A DNA stretch of 64,000 nucleotides, taken from NCBI RefSeq assembly GCF_001894805.1, contig NZ_BCWX01000001.1:496001-560000 (forward strand). Reading direction: 5' to 3'. Source of the DNA: Rhodococcus globerulus NBRC 14531 (lineage in GTDB: Bacteria > Actinomycetota > Actinomycetes > Mycobacteriales > Mycobacteriaceae). The notes below the pieces were generated by a model. That model saw only the letters and a program-made list of their open reading frames with translations. It was not told the DNA's origin and made no database searches. Every line of letters begins with the position of its first letter. Within the stretch, counting starts at the first letter, position 1. The translations under genes and the position numbers were made by a program. Positions 52,228 through 60,974 of the stretch are shown piece by piece.

Positions 52228-52782
52228 TTACCGATCCGAGTGAGCAGTCTCCGCCACGGTGACCCACGCCCTGCCCGCGGTTACGCCTGCATCATCGGTT
52301 GCACTCACGATGAAATCGGAAACATACTCCGAATCCTTGAGATACCGGGCGACGGCAGTGCGGGTAAACGTGAGACGCGAGGCATCCGAGACGAAGATCC
52401 GGGTGCGGAATCGACGGACGCTGTCGGCATCGAACGAGGAGTCGACGTGGGCGGCCAGTGCGGACGAAGTGCTCGCAGCGACAGGACCTTTGATGTCGCA
52501 GGCGATTCCCGACGCGTACACCTCGGCAACCAAGTGCCCGTACACGTCGCGGTAGTCGACGGTCCGGGCGATCCGCGACGGGCCGCCGTCGGTGGACGGG
52601 ATTCGTTCGAGTGAACGGATACTTCCCACAACAGTGTCCGTGGGGCGTGGCGGGCCGAAGAACACCACATCCTGTTCGTCTGTCGACGCGTCGATCAAGC
52701 CGGCGGATGCGTCGTACAGCGTCGAAAATGTCGGCAGCACCGCGTGCGCCAAGGGATTCTCGTCGACAAGCATTGCAGTCAC
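52228..52782 (-). CDS. Hypothetical protein, possible MaoC/hotdog-like fold
   Basis: Protein of 184 residues from a GTG with GGAGG five bases upstream. The segment FFGPPRPTDTVVGSIRSLERI, ending later in VYGHLVAEVYASG, resembles the N-terminal hotdog of MaoC-like enoyl-CoA hydratases (F-x-P-x-RPGD, G-x-LVAE). No catalytic D..N..H loop is seen, so it may be structural or a partner subunit. It is the first gene of the operon that continues with the FMN dehydrogenase and KshA-like oxygenase. Confidence in the fold is low. Confidence 0.5.
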   Translation of the reverse strand: MTAMLVDENPLAHAVLPTFSTLYDASAGLIDASTDEQDVVFFGPPRPTDTVVGSIRSLERIPSTDGGPSRIARTVDYRDVYGHLVAEVYASGIACDIKGPVAASTSSALAAHVDSSFDADSVRRFRTRIFVSDASRLTFTRTAVARYLKDSEYVSDFIVSATDDAGVTAGRAWVTVAETAHSDR

Positions 52783-53073
52783 GATAACCTCCGTTTCCCC
52801 CGGCCAGTCGGCCGTTCGAGTGGGTGATGGCAACGCTAGTGACCATCGCGGCTACCACAGCATTTGCTCCCGCTGATCGGGAATATGTGCAGAAGTGCCC
52901 TGTAGTGCGGCTGGGACGTGGCCGTGGTTTCGGTGGGCGAGACATCAGTTTCTGGCGGTATTGCGCTCGTTCCACCGTGCGGGAGATCCTCTGTCGAGCG
53001 GGCTGTAGGCCGAATAGTGTGACCCGAAAATTCGGCAGAGCAACGCGTCACTGCAGGTTGCGAAGGGAATGTG
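52783..53073. other. Divergent intergenic region, probable shared promoters
   Basis: This 291-bp gap separates the minus-strand operon from the SDR/sulfatase operon. No KstR-type box or long palindrome is visible; the only symmetric piece is CCGAA..TTCGG near 53010-53033. No gene is supported here. Confidence 0.5.
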
Positions 53074-53898
53074 ATGAAACTCGAAGAATTGCGCGACGGA
53101 ACAGCAGTGATCACGGGAGCCGGAAGTGGAATCGGCGAGGGTCTGGCCCGCGAAGCTGTCAACCTCGGAATGAATGTCGTCCTGGCGGACATCTCCGCCG
53201 AGCGCCTCGAGGCTGTGGCGGCCGATCTTCGGGCAGACGGAGCCCACGTGCTGACCGTCCCGACCGATGTCACCGTCGCCGCAGATGTGGACGCACTGGC
53301 CGACGCGGCCTTCGCGGAGTTCGGTGCCGTGACACTCCTGGCCAACAATGCAGGCCTCGAATCCGTCGGGTTCACGTGGGACATTCCGGCGGACGAATGG
53401 CGCCGCGTCATCGACGTCAACCTGACCGGGGTTTTTCACGGCATCCGCTCGTTCGTCCCCAGAATGGGAGCCGACCCGCGGCCTTCCCACGTCGTCAACA
53501 CCGTCTCGGTCGGCGGTGTGGCGATCACACCGAAGATGACTGCGTACGCGGCCTCGAAGCACGGTGTGCAGGCGCTCACCGAAAGCCTGTATCTCGAATG
53601 TGCCGAACAGTTTCCACAGATCCGCGTCTCGGTGTTCAGTCCGGGACAGGTTGCCACCAGGATTTTCGAGGACGTCGCGGTGCGCCCGCAGTCCGGGGCG
53701 GACACCGAGTTCTGGCGCGAGAACATCAGAGAAGGTATGTCGCCCGCGGCCGCAGCCAAAATCTACTTCGACGGTGTTGCGCAGGAAGAGTTCTGGATAC
53801 TCACGCACCCCGATTCGTTCGACCGTCTGGCCGCAAAGCGGGCCCAGGTTCTGACCGGAAAACTACGTCCGGACGCACTTTTCGACGGCCGGAACTGA
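53074..53898 (+). CDS. Short-chain dehydrogenase/reductase
   Basis: Protein of 274 residues with cofactor motif TGAGSGIG, NNAG and the active-site YAASKH. The Ser position is NTVSVGG. It lacks the insertion of the mycofactocin group, so it probably uses free NAD(P). The reaction is likely hydroxyl/ketone exchange on a hydrophobic alcohol. AAGGGA precedes ATG 53074. It is followed 11 bases later by the sulfatase, so removal of a sulfate and oxidation of the freed alcohol could be linked. Confidence 0.87.
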   Translation: MKLEELRDGTAVITGAGSGIGEGLAREAVNLGMNVVLADISAERLEAVAADLRADGAHVLTVPTDVTVAADVDALADAAFAEFGAVTLLANNAGLESVGFTWDIPADEWRRVIDVNLTGVFHGIRSFVPRMGADPRPSHVVNTVSVGGVAITPKMTAYAASKHGVQALTESLYLECAEQFPQIRVSVFSPGQVATRIFEDVAVRPQSGADTEFWRENIREGMSPAAAAKIYFDGVAQEEFWILTHPDSFDRLAAKRAQVLTGKLRPDALFDGRN

Positions 53899-53909
53899 AA
53901 GGTACTGCT

Positions 53910-56123
53910 ATGACGAACAAGGCACCTAACGTACTGATCGTCTTGGTCGACGACATGGGATTTGGCGCCACCTCGCCGTTCGGTGGGCCGATCGACATGC
54001 CCACGGCGCAGCGGCTCGCAGATGACGGCCTGAAGTACAACAGGTTTCACACCACCGCATTATGTTCGCCGACCAGAGCATCGCTGCTGACCGGCCGAAA
54101 TCCACATGCGGTGGGGTTCGGTACTGTCACCAACTTCGAGAGCACAGATCCCGGATACAACTGCACAAGGCCAGACAGTGCCGCAACGCTCGCGATGACT
54201 CTGCGTGAGAACGGATACAACACAGCAGCATTCGGAAAATGGCACCAAACTCCGGGTGTCGAGACGGGGCCGGCCGGACCGTTCGATCGTTGGCCAACCG
54301 GGGAGGGGTTCGAGCACTTCTACGGATTTCTCGGCGGATCCACCGACCAGTACTACCCGGCTCTCTACAACGGCATCACCCCGGTTGACGCCCCAGCAGG
54401 TCCGGAGGAGGGCTACCACCTCTCCGAAGATCTCGCCGATCGCCTGATCGACTGGGTGGGCCACCAGCAGGCGGCCGCGCCGGACAAACCCTTCTTCACG
54501 TATCTGGCTCTGGGAGCGACACATTCACCCCTTCAGGTCCCGGCGCAGTGGCGAGACAAATACGCCGGGAAGTTCGCGCACGGGTGGAACCGTCAGCGCG
54601 ACATCACCGTGACACGCCAGCACGAGTTGGGCGTCGTACCGGAAGACGGACAGCTGACGGCGTGGCTGGATTTCATTCCCCAGTGGGATTCGATGAGCGA
54701 CGAAGACCGTCGCGCGGCGGAATTGCTCATGGAACTGTACGCAGGTTTTGCCGAGCACACCGACGCTCAGGTCGGACGGGTGATCGACGCACTCGACGAC
54801 ATGGCCGCGCTCGAAAACACCTTGGTTTTCTACATTCTCGGCGACAACGGTGCGGCCGGTGAAGGCGGCATGCTCGGCACCGCCAACGAGGGCATCCTGT
54901 TCAACGGCCTGAAGGACACGTCGGCGCGGATCATCGACAAGAGTGCGGAATTGGGTGGACCGACCACAGCGCCGCAATATCCGATCGGGTGGGCGCTGGC
55001 GATGGATACGCCCTACCAGTGGGTGAAGCAGGTCGCGTCGCATTACGGCGGCACGCGAAATCCGTTGATCGTGCACTGGCCGTCCGGCATCGACTCGGGT
55101 GGCGAGATTCGCGAGCAATGGCACTTCGTGTCCGACGTCGTTCCCACAGTTCTCGAGGCTGCGGGAATTGCTCAGCCAGGGACTGTCGGCGGCGTGGCGC
55201 AGCAGCCGATGGACGGAGTGTCGATGCTCTACAGCTTGAACGACCCGTCGGCGCCCGATCGGCGAACCACGCAGTATTTCGAAGTATTCGGCAACCGCGG
55301 GATCTACCACGAGGGGTGGGTGGCGTGTACCGCTCACCGCGTCCCGATGCAGGCGGCATCCGGTGACAAGCCATTCGAAGACGATGTGTGGGAGCTGTAC
55401 GACACGAATACCGACTGGACCGAGGCCGCCGACCTGGCGTCGACCCGGCCGGACAAACTTGCCGAGCTTCAAGCGGTGTTCGAACGCGAGGCGGTCCGAA
55501 ACCAGGTCCTGCTCGACAACACTCGCATGCAGAGGATGCGCAAGGGGTCGGTGAAGCCGGCGCCGAGTTCGCACACCTATCCCGGGTCGATGCCACCCTT
55601 GCTGCCGGACGCGGCACCCAAACTGTTCAATCGTTCGCACGCGATCACGGCGAACGTCGAACTGTCGGAGGCGGGGCGAACCGGCGTTGTCGTGGCTCAG
55701 GGTGCTCGCGCCGACGGCGGATGGAGTCTGTATGTGCACGACGGCGCCCTGACGTACTGCAACAACGTCGCGGATCTGCATGTGCAGCACGTTCGTAGCC
55801 GGGTGGTGATCGAACCCGGCCATCACGACCTGCGGATGGAACTGCACTACGAGGGCGACGGATTGGGCTCCGGCGCGCAGATCGTGCTTCTGGTGGACGG
55901 CGCCGTTGTTGCGTCGGATCGGATCGAGCGGACGACACCGTTCTACATCGGCGGAACCGGCCTGCTGACAATCGGGCGATGCCACGGCGTCGCAATCAGT
56001 TCCGACTACACCGACCGAGATCGTTTTGTAGGGACGGTGCGATCCGTTCGGGTCGATCTGGATGATCTGCCTCCGCGCGAAACGGAAGCGGATCTCGCGC
56101 GGATTGCATTTGCGGTGCAGTAG
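53910..56123 (+). CDS. Arylsulfatase-type sulfatase
   Basis: Protein of 737 residues. The formylglycine site is Cys52 in CSPTRASLLTGR (CxPxR), and the metal site starts with Asp14-Asp15. FGKWHQTP, a later THSPLQVP and LVFYILGDNGA complete the alkaline-phosphatase-like core. A C-terminal domain of about 180 residues with beta strands (YVHDGALTYCNN, RMELHYEGDG) matches the large actinobacterial arylsulfatase group. No signal peptide is present, so it is cytoplasmic and needs imported sulfate esters plus a formylglycine-generating enzyme. Steroid sulfates are a reasonable but unproven substrate. AAAGG lies before the ATG. Confidence 0.88.
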   Translation: MTNKAPNVLIVLVDDMGFGATSPFGGPIDMPTAQRLADDGLKYNRFHTTALCSPTRASLLTGRNPHAVGFGTVTNFESTDPGYNCTRPDSAATLAMTLRENGYNTAAFGKWHQTPGVETGPAGPFDRWPTGEGFEHFYGFLGGSTDQYYPALYNGITPVDAPAGPEEGYHLSEDLADRLIDWVGHQQAAAPDKPFFTYLALGATHSPLQVPAQWRDKYAGKFAHGWNRQRDITVTRQHELGVVPEDGQLTAWLDFIPQWDSMSDEDRRAAELLMELYAGFAEHTDAQVGRVIDALDDMAALENTLVFYILGDNGAAGEGGMLGTANEGILFNGLKDTSARIIDKSAELGGPTTAPQYPIGWALAMDTPYQWVKQVASHYGGTRNPLIVHWPSGIDSGGEIREQWHFVSDVVPTVLEAAGIAQPGTVGGVAQQPMDGVSMLYSLNDPSAPDRRTTQYFEVFGNRGIYHEGWVACTAHRVPMQAASGDKPFEDDVWELYDTNTDWTEAADLASTRPDKLAELQAVFEREAVRNQVLLDNTRMQRMRKGSVKPAPSSHTYPGSMPPLLPDAAPKLFNRSHAITANVELSEAGRTGVVVAQGARADGGWSLYVHDGALTYCNNVADLHVQHVRSRVVIEPGHHDLRMELHYEGDGLGSGAQIVLLVDGAVVASDRIERTTPFYIGGTGLLTIGRCHGVAISSDYTDRDRFVGTVRSVRVDLDDLPPRETEADLARIAFAVQ

Positions 56124-56138
56124 GGCCGGAGGCCCCTC

Positions 56139-56152
56139 TGGAACCTGTTCCA
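56139..56152 (+). promoter_or_regulatory. KstR-type operator
   Basis: TGGAACCTGTTCCA fits the KstR consensus TnnAACnnGTTnnA at every fixed position and is fully palindromic. It lies 79 bases upstream of the acyl-CoA ligase start. It could instead be a small terminator hairpin for the sulfatase, since TTTT follows. Confidence 0.6.
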
Positions 56153-56231
56153 GTTTTGTGCGATTGTGGATAACGTATTCGTGACCGGGAGCACATCTCG
56201 ATGACGGCAGGCCAAGCAGAAGGAAGACCAG

Positions 56232-57806
56232 ATGACAGACGAGTTTGCTGACCTCCACCGACCGATTTACGGTCCGGACCTGCTCATCACCGCCCTCGAA
56301 CGGAACCACGACAAGCCGGCGCTGTACATCGGCGACGTTGTTCTCACCGGCGGACAGATGCGCGATCAGATCAGCTGCTTCGCCCAGGCACTCGCGTCGC
56401 TCGGAATCACCCAGGGCACCAGCACGGCGATGCTCTCCAAGAATCGACCCGAAGTACTCATCAGCATGGGCGCCACCATGATCACCGGTTGTCGCGCCAG
56501 CGCTCTCAATCCGATGGGCTCCCTCGACGACCACAAGTACATCGTCGACGACGCCGAGATCGAGACCCTCATCTTCGACCCCAACGCTTTCGAGGACCGG
56601 GCCGCCGAGTTGAAGGCGTCGTCGCCGTCGTTGACCACGATCCTGTCGATGGGCCCGTCGGAGATCGGCATCGACATTCTGGCTCTAGCGGCAACTTTCG
56701 AGCCGAAGCCGCTCAAAGCCGCGCACGTCGACGCCGAGGACGCCAGCAGCATGGTGTACACCGGCGGCACAACCGGAAAGCCGAAAGGTGTTATCGGGTC
56801 GTTCCGTTCGGGCGCGGCGCTCAACCAGATCCAGATGTCGGAATGGCAGTGGCCCGAGGAGAATCGCTTCCTCATCTGCACGCCGCTGTCCCATGCCGGT
56901 GCCGCGTTCTTCACTCCGACGCTCCTGCGGGGCGGCGCGCTGATCGTGCTGCCCGCCTTCGAGCCCGGAGCAGTTCTCGAAGCGATCGAAAAGTACAAGA
57001 TCACGGCAACCATGTTGGTGCCCACCATGATCTACATGCTCATGGACCATCCGGATTTCGAGAAGCGGGACGTCTCGAGTCTGCAGACGCTCTTCTACGG
57101 CGCATCCGCGATGTCACCGGCCCGCTTGCAGGAAGGAATCAAGAAGTTCGGTCAGATCTTCTTCCAGTTCTACGGTCAGAGTGAGTGCGGCATGACCATC
57201 TCGGTGCTCCGCAAGGAAGAGCACCTCGCCGACGACCCGGTCCGACTTGCCACGTGTGGCCGCCCGGTGCCGTGGCTCGATGTCCGGCTGCTCGACGACG
57301 ATCTGAACGAGGTGCCGCAGGGCGAACTCGGTGAGATCTGCGTCCGAGGTCCTTTGGTCATGAAGGGGTACTGGAAGAAGCCCGCCGAGACTGCAGAAGC
57401 CTTCCGCGGTGGCTGGCTGCACACCGGCGACATCGCGCGCAAGGACGTCGACGGGTTCCTGTCCATCGTCGATCGCAAGAAGGACATGATCGTGACCGGC
57501 GGTTTCAACGTGTTCCCGCGCGAGATCGAGGACGTGATCTCCGCGCACCCGTCCGTCGCGTCCGTGGCCGTGGTGGGTGTGCCGGACGACAAGTGGGGCG
57601 AAGCCGTCAAGGCGTGCGTGGTTTTGCGCGGCGGGCTCACCGTCAGTACCGAAGAGCTGGTCGAGCGGGTGAAGGCGGCCAAGGGATCAGTACACGCACC
57701 CAAGAGCATCGACTTCGTGGACAGCCTGCCGCTGACACCGCTCGGCAAGCTCGACAAGAAGGCTCTGCGCGCGCAGTACTGGGAGACCAGCGACCGCGCT
57801 GTGTAG
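56232..57806 (+). CDS. Acyl-CoA synthetase (AMP-forming, FadD-like)
   Basis: Protein of 524 residues. The AMP-binding loop is YTGGTTGKPKGVIGS (near residue 176), with FYGQSECGM as motif II and VDRKKDMIVTGGFNVFPREIED plus a C-terminal Lys in TPLGKLDKKAL. It activates a carboxylic acid as CoA thioester for beta-oxidation; the acid could be a steroid side chain or ring remnant. GAAGGAAGA precedes the ATG. A KstR-type box upstream supports a steroid link. The gene converges with the racemase gene across a 71-bp repeat copy. Confidence 0.9.
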   Translation: MTDEFADLHRPIYGPDLLITALERNHDKPALYIGDVVLTGGQMRDQISCFAQALASLGITQGTSTAMLSKNRPEVLISMGATMITGCRASALNPMGSLDDHKYIVDDAEIETLIFDPNAFEDRAAELKASSPSLTTILSMGPSEIGIDILALAATFEPKPLKAAHVDAEDASSMVYTGGTTGKPKGVIGSFRSGAALNQIQMSEWQWPEENRFLICTPLSHAGAAFFTPTLLRGGALIVLPAFEPGAVLEAIEKYKITATMLVPTMIYMLMDHPDFEKRDVSSLQTLFYGASAMSPARLQEGIKKFGQIFFQFYGQSECGMTISVLRKEEHLADDPVRLATCGRPVPWLDVRLLDDDLNEVPQGELGEICVRGPLVMKGYWKKPAETAEAFRGGWLHTGDIARKDVDGFLSIVDRKKDMIVTGGFNVFPREIEDVISAHPSVASVAVVGVPDDKWGEAVKACVVLRGGLTVSTEELVERVKAAKGSVHAPKSIDFVDSLPLTPLGKLDKKALRAQYWETSDRAV

Positions 57807-57830
57807 TCGTCGGAGTGAGCTGGCAGTAGG

Positions 57831-57900
57831 AGTGAGCACAGTTTTCCTCGAGTGAGCAGCCCCTGCAGCAGGATGCAAGGGCTGCTCACTTCGCAAAACC
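57831..57900 (-). repeat. 71-bp dispersed repeat, copy C (inverted)
   Basis: In reverse complement this matches copies A and B with the same spacing (AGTGAGCA, 24 bases, TGCTCACT, 12 bases with AAACTG, TGCTCACT). On the plus strand GAGTGAGCAGCCC pairs with GGGCTGCTCACTT, so it forms a good hairpin between two convergent genes and may serve as their terminator. Confidence 0.7.
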
Positions 57901-57904
57901 TGTG

Positions 57905-58606
57905 TCAGCTTCGAGTTGAACTGCACTCCGACACGCTGAACTCCGCCAGCGCTTTCCGGACTGCGCTTGGAATAGGTTCGATCACCGTGGCGTCGGTGCG
58001 CAGCGAGAGCACTTGTGCGGGTTCGCTCAACGGTCCGCCGCCGATCACCACGGCTCGCGCGCCCGCCGCGACTGCACCGTCGATCGCGCTCCCCAACTGG
58101 CTGACACTGGCCGTTGTGTCTTGCGCCAGGGTCAGGGGATCGCCTTCGGTCAACCACAGTCCGGCGTAATCCCCTGTCGGGCAATACCACTGGACAAGGT
58201 CGTTCATCGCGTCCGCGAGCAGTCCCGTGGTGGTGGCGATGGCGAATCGTCGACCGTCTTGCGCGGCTTCCAGTATCGAGGCCTGTCCGATGCCTATGAC
58301 GGGGATCTCGACGCGAGAACGTAATTCGTCGGCGCCGGGATCGCCGAACGCGCTGACGATCACCGCGACCGGTTGATACCGATCGATACCCACCATCGCT
58401 GCGTCGACCGCCCACCGCGCAGAGTTTTCCAAAGCCTGCGGTTCGACGATCATCTTCGGACCGCGCGCCGCAGTGACACCGACCGTGCGGAAACCCGTGC
58501 CGGTCAATACCATGTTGGCTTTGGCGACCATGCGATCGGTGGTGTCTGCGTTGGTGTTCGGATTGACGAGCAGGATGGTGCGACGGCGATCGGTATCGGT
58601 GGACAT
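57905..58606 (-). CDS. Asp/Glu/hydantoin racemase family protein lacking both catalytic Cys
   Basis: Protein of 233 residues with the family start ILLVNPNTNADTT, then VIVSAFGDPG and later VVIGGGPL. In active racemases the two catalytic cysteines sit in ACF and GCxGM; here the matching positions are Ala86 and Gly190. Only unrelated Cys remain. It may bind a 2-substituted acid or hydantoin without racemising, or use another chemistry. The start at 58606 is two bases after the MFS stop, so the two genes are one unit. Confidence 0.78.
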   Translation of the reverse strand: MSTDTDRRRTILLVNPNTNADTTDRMVAKANMVLTGTGFRTVGVTAARGPKMIVEPQALENSARWAVDAAMVGIDRYQPVAVIVSAFGDPGADELRSRVEIPVIGIGQASILEAAQDGRRFAIATTTGLLADAMNDLVQWYCPTGDYAGLWLTEGDPLTLAQDTTASVSQLGSAIDGAVAAGARAVVIGGGPLSEPAQVLSLRTDATVIEPIPSAVRKALAEFSVSECSSTRS

Positions 58607-58608
58607 GA

Positions 58609-60024
58609 TCAGTCATCCTCCGGCATGGGCTGACCCACGGTTTCCTGGGGGAACTGAACGGCGATGGCGCAGACTGCGAACAGGCCGGCGAGCATCGCGA
58701 ACATGGCTCCGACACCGGATGAATCGAGAACCGCACCGGCGATCAACGGGAACAACCCGCCGGACAGTGAACCAAGGGCGAGGATGACCGACGTGGCCAG
58801 GCCGCGGATGCGGGTGGGGTACTGCTCCGGCGCAAACAGCCAGATGGTGGTGTTGAGGACGATGACGCAGAAGTTGAACAGTGCTCCGAAGATGAGGACC
58901 AGCGGCATGTTGACTGCAAAGAACCCGAACCCCAGACCTGCGACGACACCGAAGATCGCCGCCGCGGTCAGCGTGACTTTACGAGGTAGCCGACGCGCGA
59001 TCATGGCCGCTGTCAGCGCACCCACCAATGAACCGGTCTGCATGACCAGCGTGTACCAGAGGGCGCTGGTGATCGACATGCCGCGCTCGGTGAGAATGAC
59101 GGGGATCAAGGTCAGCATCGAGATCTGAGCCGCGTAGGACATGCAGACTGCAGTGCCCAGTGAGAGTGTTGCGCGACGGAACCGCTTCCCGAACATCTCG
59201 GTCCACCGCGTGGTCGTGGTCGTGGTGACTTCTGCAGCCGTCGACGCGTCGAGGTACTGCTCCTGAACCTCGATTTCGCCCCGAAGTTTGCCCTGCGCAA
59301 GGCGATTGATCACGATGTTTGCTTCATCGATCCGTCCGGTCGCGGCAAGATAGCGAGGTGTTTCCGGCAAAGCCCGCCGATAGACGACAACTGCTAGGGC
59401 CGGCAGGATCAGCACACCGAAGAGCCAGCGCCACGCGTTGTCGCCGGAGAAGATGGCAAAGACAATGACTCCGAACAATGGGGCAAGCATATTTCCCAAA
59501 CCTGCTGCGGCAACGTTGATCAGGCCGACAGCGGTGCCGCGGTGCTTTGCCGAGAAGAACTCGGACAGCATGATCACAGCAGTGGCTATTTCGCCGCCCA
59601 GGCCCAGTCCGACCAAGAACCGCGCGCCAACGAGGACTTCGTAATTCGGTGCCAGCGCACACAGCAACGAACCGACGGCAAACACCAACAGGTTTGCTCC
59701 GAGCAGGGTTCGGCGTCCGAAGCGGTCCATCAACGCCCCGGCAAGCAGGCGGCCCAATGCGACTGCGGTGAATGTCGCGGTGTTCAGCAGACCGATCTGG
59801 GTTCCACCGATTCCCCACTGTTCCTTGAGAGCCGGACCAGCGATACCAACGGTGTTCTGCTCGATCGCGTCGAAGAAGACACCGAACAAGACCATCGCGA
59901 CGATGCCGATATGGGCGGAGGTGATGCCGATCCTGCTGTACGACGCCTCGATCTGGTTGCTGAGGCTGGTGCGTTCGATGGGTGTTTCGCCGTGCGGTTT
60001 CATGTGTGGATCAACAGTCACCAT
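58609..60024 (-). CDS. MFS transporter, organic-acid/sugar porter type
   Basis: Protein of 471 residues with 12 hydrophobic helices and the loop motif GALMDRFGRRTLLGAN. ARFLVGLGLGGEIATAVIML and YRRALPETPRYLAATGR place it near the aromatic-acid/sugar porter branch that imports substrates with protons. GAAAGG precedes the ATG at 60024. Its start is 43 bases from the TTGGTATACC operator, so the divergent GntR protein should control it. The substrate may be the ligand of the coupled racemase-like protein. Confidence 0.87.
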   Translation of the reverse strand: MVTVDPHMKPHGETPIERTSLSNQIEASYSRIGITSAHIGIVAMVLFGVFFDAIEQNTVGIAGPALKEQWGIGGTQIGLLNTATFTAVALGRLLAGALMDRFGRRTLLGANLLVFAVGSLLCALAPNYEVLVGARFLVGLGLGGEIATAVIMLSEFFSAKHRGTAVGLINVAAAGLGNMLAPLFGVIVFAIFSGDNAWRWLFGVLILPALAVVVYRRALPETPRYLAATGRIDEANIVINRLAQGKLRGEIEVQEQYLDASTAAEVTTTTTTRWTEMFGKRFRRATLSLGTAVCMSYAAQISMLTLIPVILTERGMSITSALWYTLVMQTGSLVGALTAAMIARRLPRKVTLTAAAIFGVVAGLGFGFFAVNMPLVLIFGALFNFCVIVLNTTIWLFAPEQYPTRIRGLATSVILALGSLSGGLFPLIAGAVLDSSGVGAMFAMLAGLFAVCAIAVQFPQETVGQPMPEDD

Positions 60025-60066
60025 TGCGGTGCCTTTCGTTGTTCAAGGACGGTAAGAATGAGTTGA

Positions 60067-60078
60067 TTGGTATACCTG
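60067..60078. promoter_or_regulatory. GntR operator, site 1
   Basis: TTGGTATACCTG contains the palindromic core GGTATACC, shared with site 2 and typical of FCD-type GntR operators. It is close to the start of the MFS gene. Confidence 0.7.
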
Positions 60079-60220
60079 AGCTCGGTCAGGAATCTATGTC
60101 CAGATTTCGGCGATGCGATTGCTTGGCGGTAAAGATTGTGTTTCCAAGTGCGTATATTCAACGAAACTGGACGGTCCGGCGGAGTTGGCCGCGGGTACCT
60201 ATATGGAGCACAGAGAGGAA

Positions 60221-60232
60221 TTGGTATACCAA
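60221..60232. promoter_or_regulatory. GntR operator, site 2
   Basis: TTGGTATACCAA is a perfect 12-bp palindrome, 154 bases from site 1 and 66 bases before the GntR start. The two sites could allow looping and autoregulation. Confidence 0.72.
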
Positions 60233-60297
60233 GAACGCTCAGTTGGGGTGCTGGATATCGTGTGGGGGAACATCAACGAAAGAGGAGTCGTAACCAC

Positions 60298-60972
60298 GTG
60301 GGCGCACCAGAGAGACCGGAAAGCCTGTCACGTGTTGTGTTCGACGAAATCCGGGCGCGGATTCTCGACGGTCGCTTGCGCGCTGGAGAGCCGCTACCTG
60401 AACGTGACATCAGCGCTGAACTCGACGTTTCCCGGGTTCCGATCCGTGAGGCGCTTCCACTACTGGAAGCCGCCGGTTTGGTGAAGCTGTCGAAGCGTCG
60501 TCCGGCAGTGGTCACCTTCGTCACGCGCAGCGGAGTCGACGAACTGTACGACATCCGATCGGCGCTCGAACCGTTGATCGCAAAAAAAGCGGCCGCAGCG
60601 GTGGTGCGTGGCGCGGACGCGTCATTGTTGCTCGGGGCGCTCGAACGGGCAGGCGCCGCCTTGGACGTCGGTGATCTCGACGCATTCCATTTCTCGAGTG
60701 GGCAGGTGCACAAGGGAATCGAAGCGCTGGCAGGCAACACGCTCTACGTGACCATCACCGAACCGTTGCGAGAACGTAGCGAGCGACTGAACGTGGCAAA
60801 CATGGAACGGGATCCAGCCAAGCGTCACGGCGAGCACGTCGCCTTGGTCGAAGCCATTGCCAACGCCGACGTCGAACTAGCTGCGGCAGTTGCTTACTCG
60901 CACGTGGAATGGGGGAGGGCGCGCACCTTCGAGACGTTATCCTCGGTACCGGGATACGATCCGAATCAGTAG
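60298..60972 (+). CDS. GntR-family regulator, FCD subgroup
   Basis: Protein of 224 residues. The HTH is GntR-like (VVFDEIRARILDGRLRAGEP, LPERDISAELDVSRVPIREA), and the C-terminal helical FCD domain has ELYDIRSALEPLIAKKAA and a metal-type HGEHVALVEAI. It probably represses the divergent MFS-racemase unit and responds to a small organic acid. The GTG at 60298 is chosen since AGAGGAG lies ten bases upstream and the HTH starts soon after; longer frames cross operator site 2. Confidence 0.88.
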   Translation: MGAPERPESLSRVVFDEIRARILDGRLRAGEPLPERDISAELDVSRVPIREALPLLEAAGLVKLSKRRPAVVTFVTRSGVDELYDIRSALEPLIAKKAAAAVVRGADASLLLGALERAGAALDVGDLDAFHFSSGQVHKGIEALAGNTLYVTITEPLRERSERLNVANMERDPAKRHGEHVALVEAIANADVELAAAVAYSHVEWGRARTFETLSSVPGYDPNQ

Positions 60973-60974
60973 CC

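Noticed and set aside
52824..53909. Upstream extension of the sulfatase frame
   Set aside because: The extension overlaps the SDR gene completely and reads as Arg-rich out-of-frame sequence; AAAGG and ATG 53910 mark the start.
54525..56534. Long open frame antisense to the sulfatase
   Set aside because: It shadows the sulfatase and runs into the acyl-CoA ligase; the composition is typical of antisense frames.
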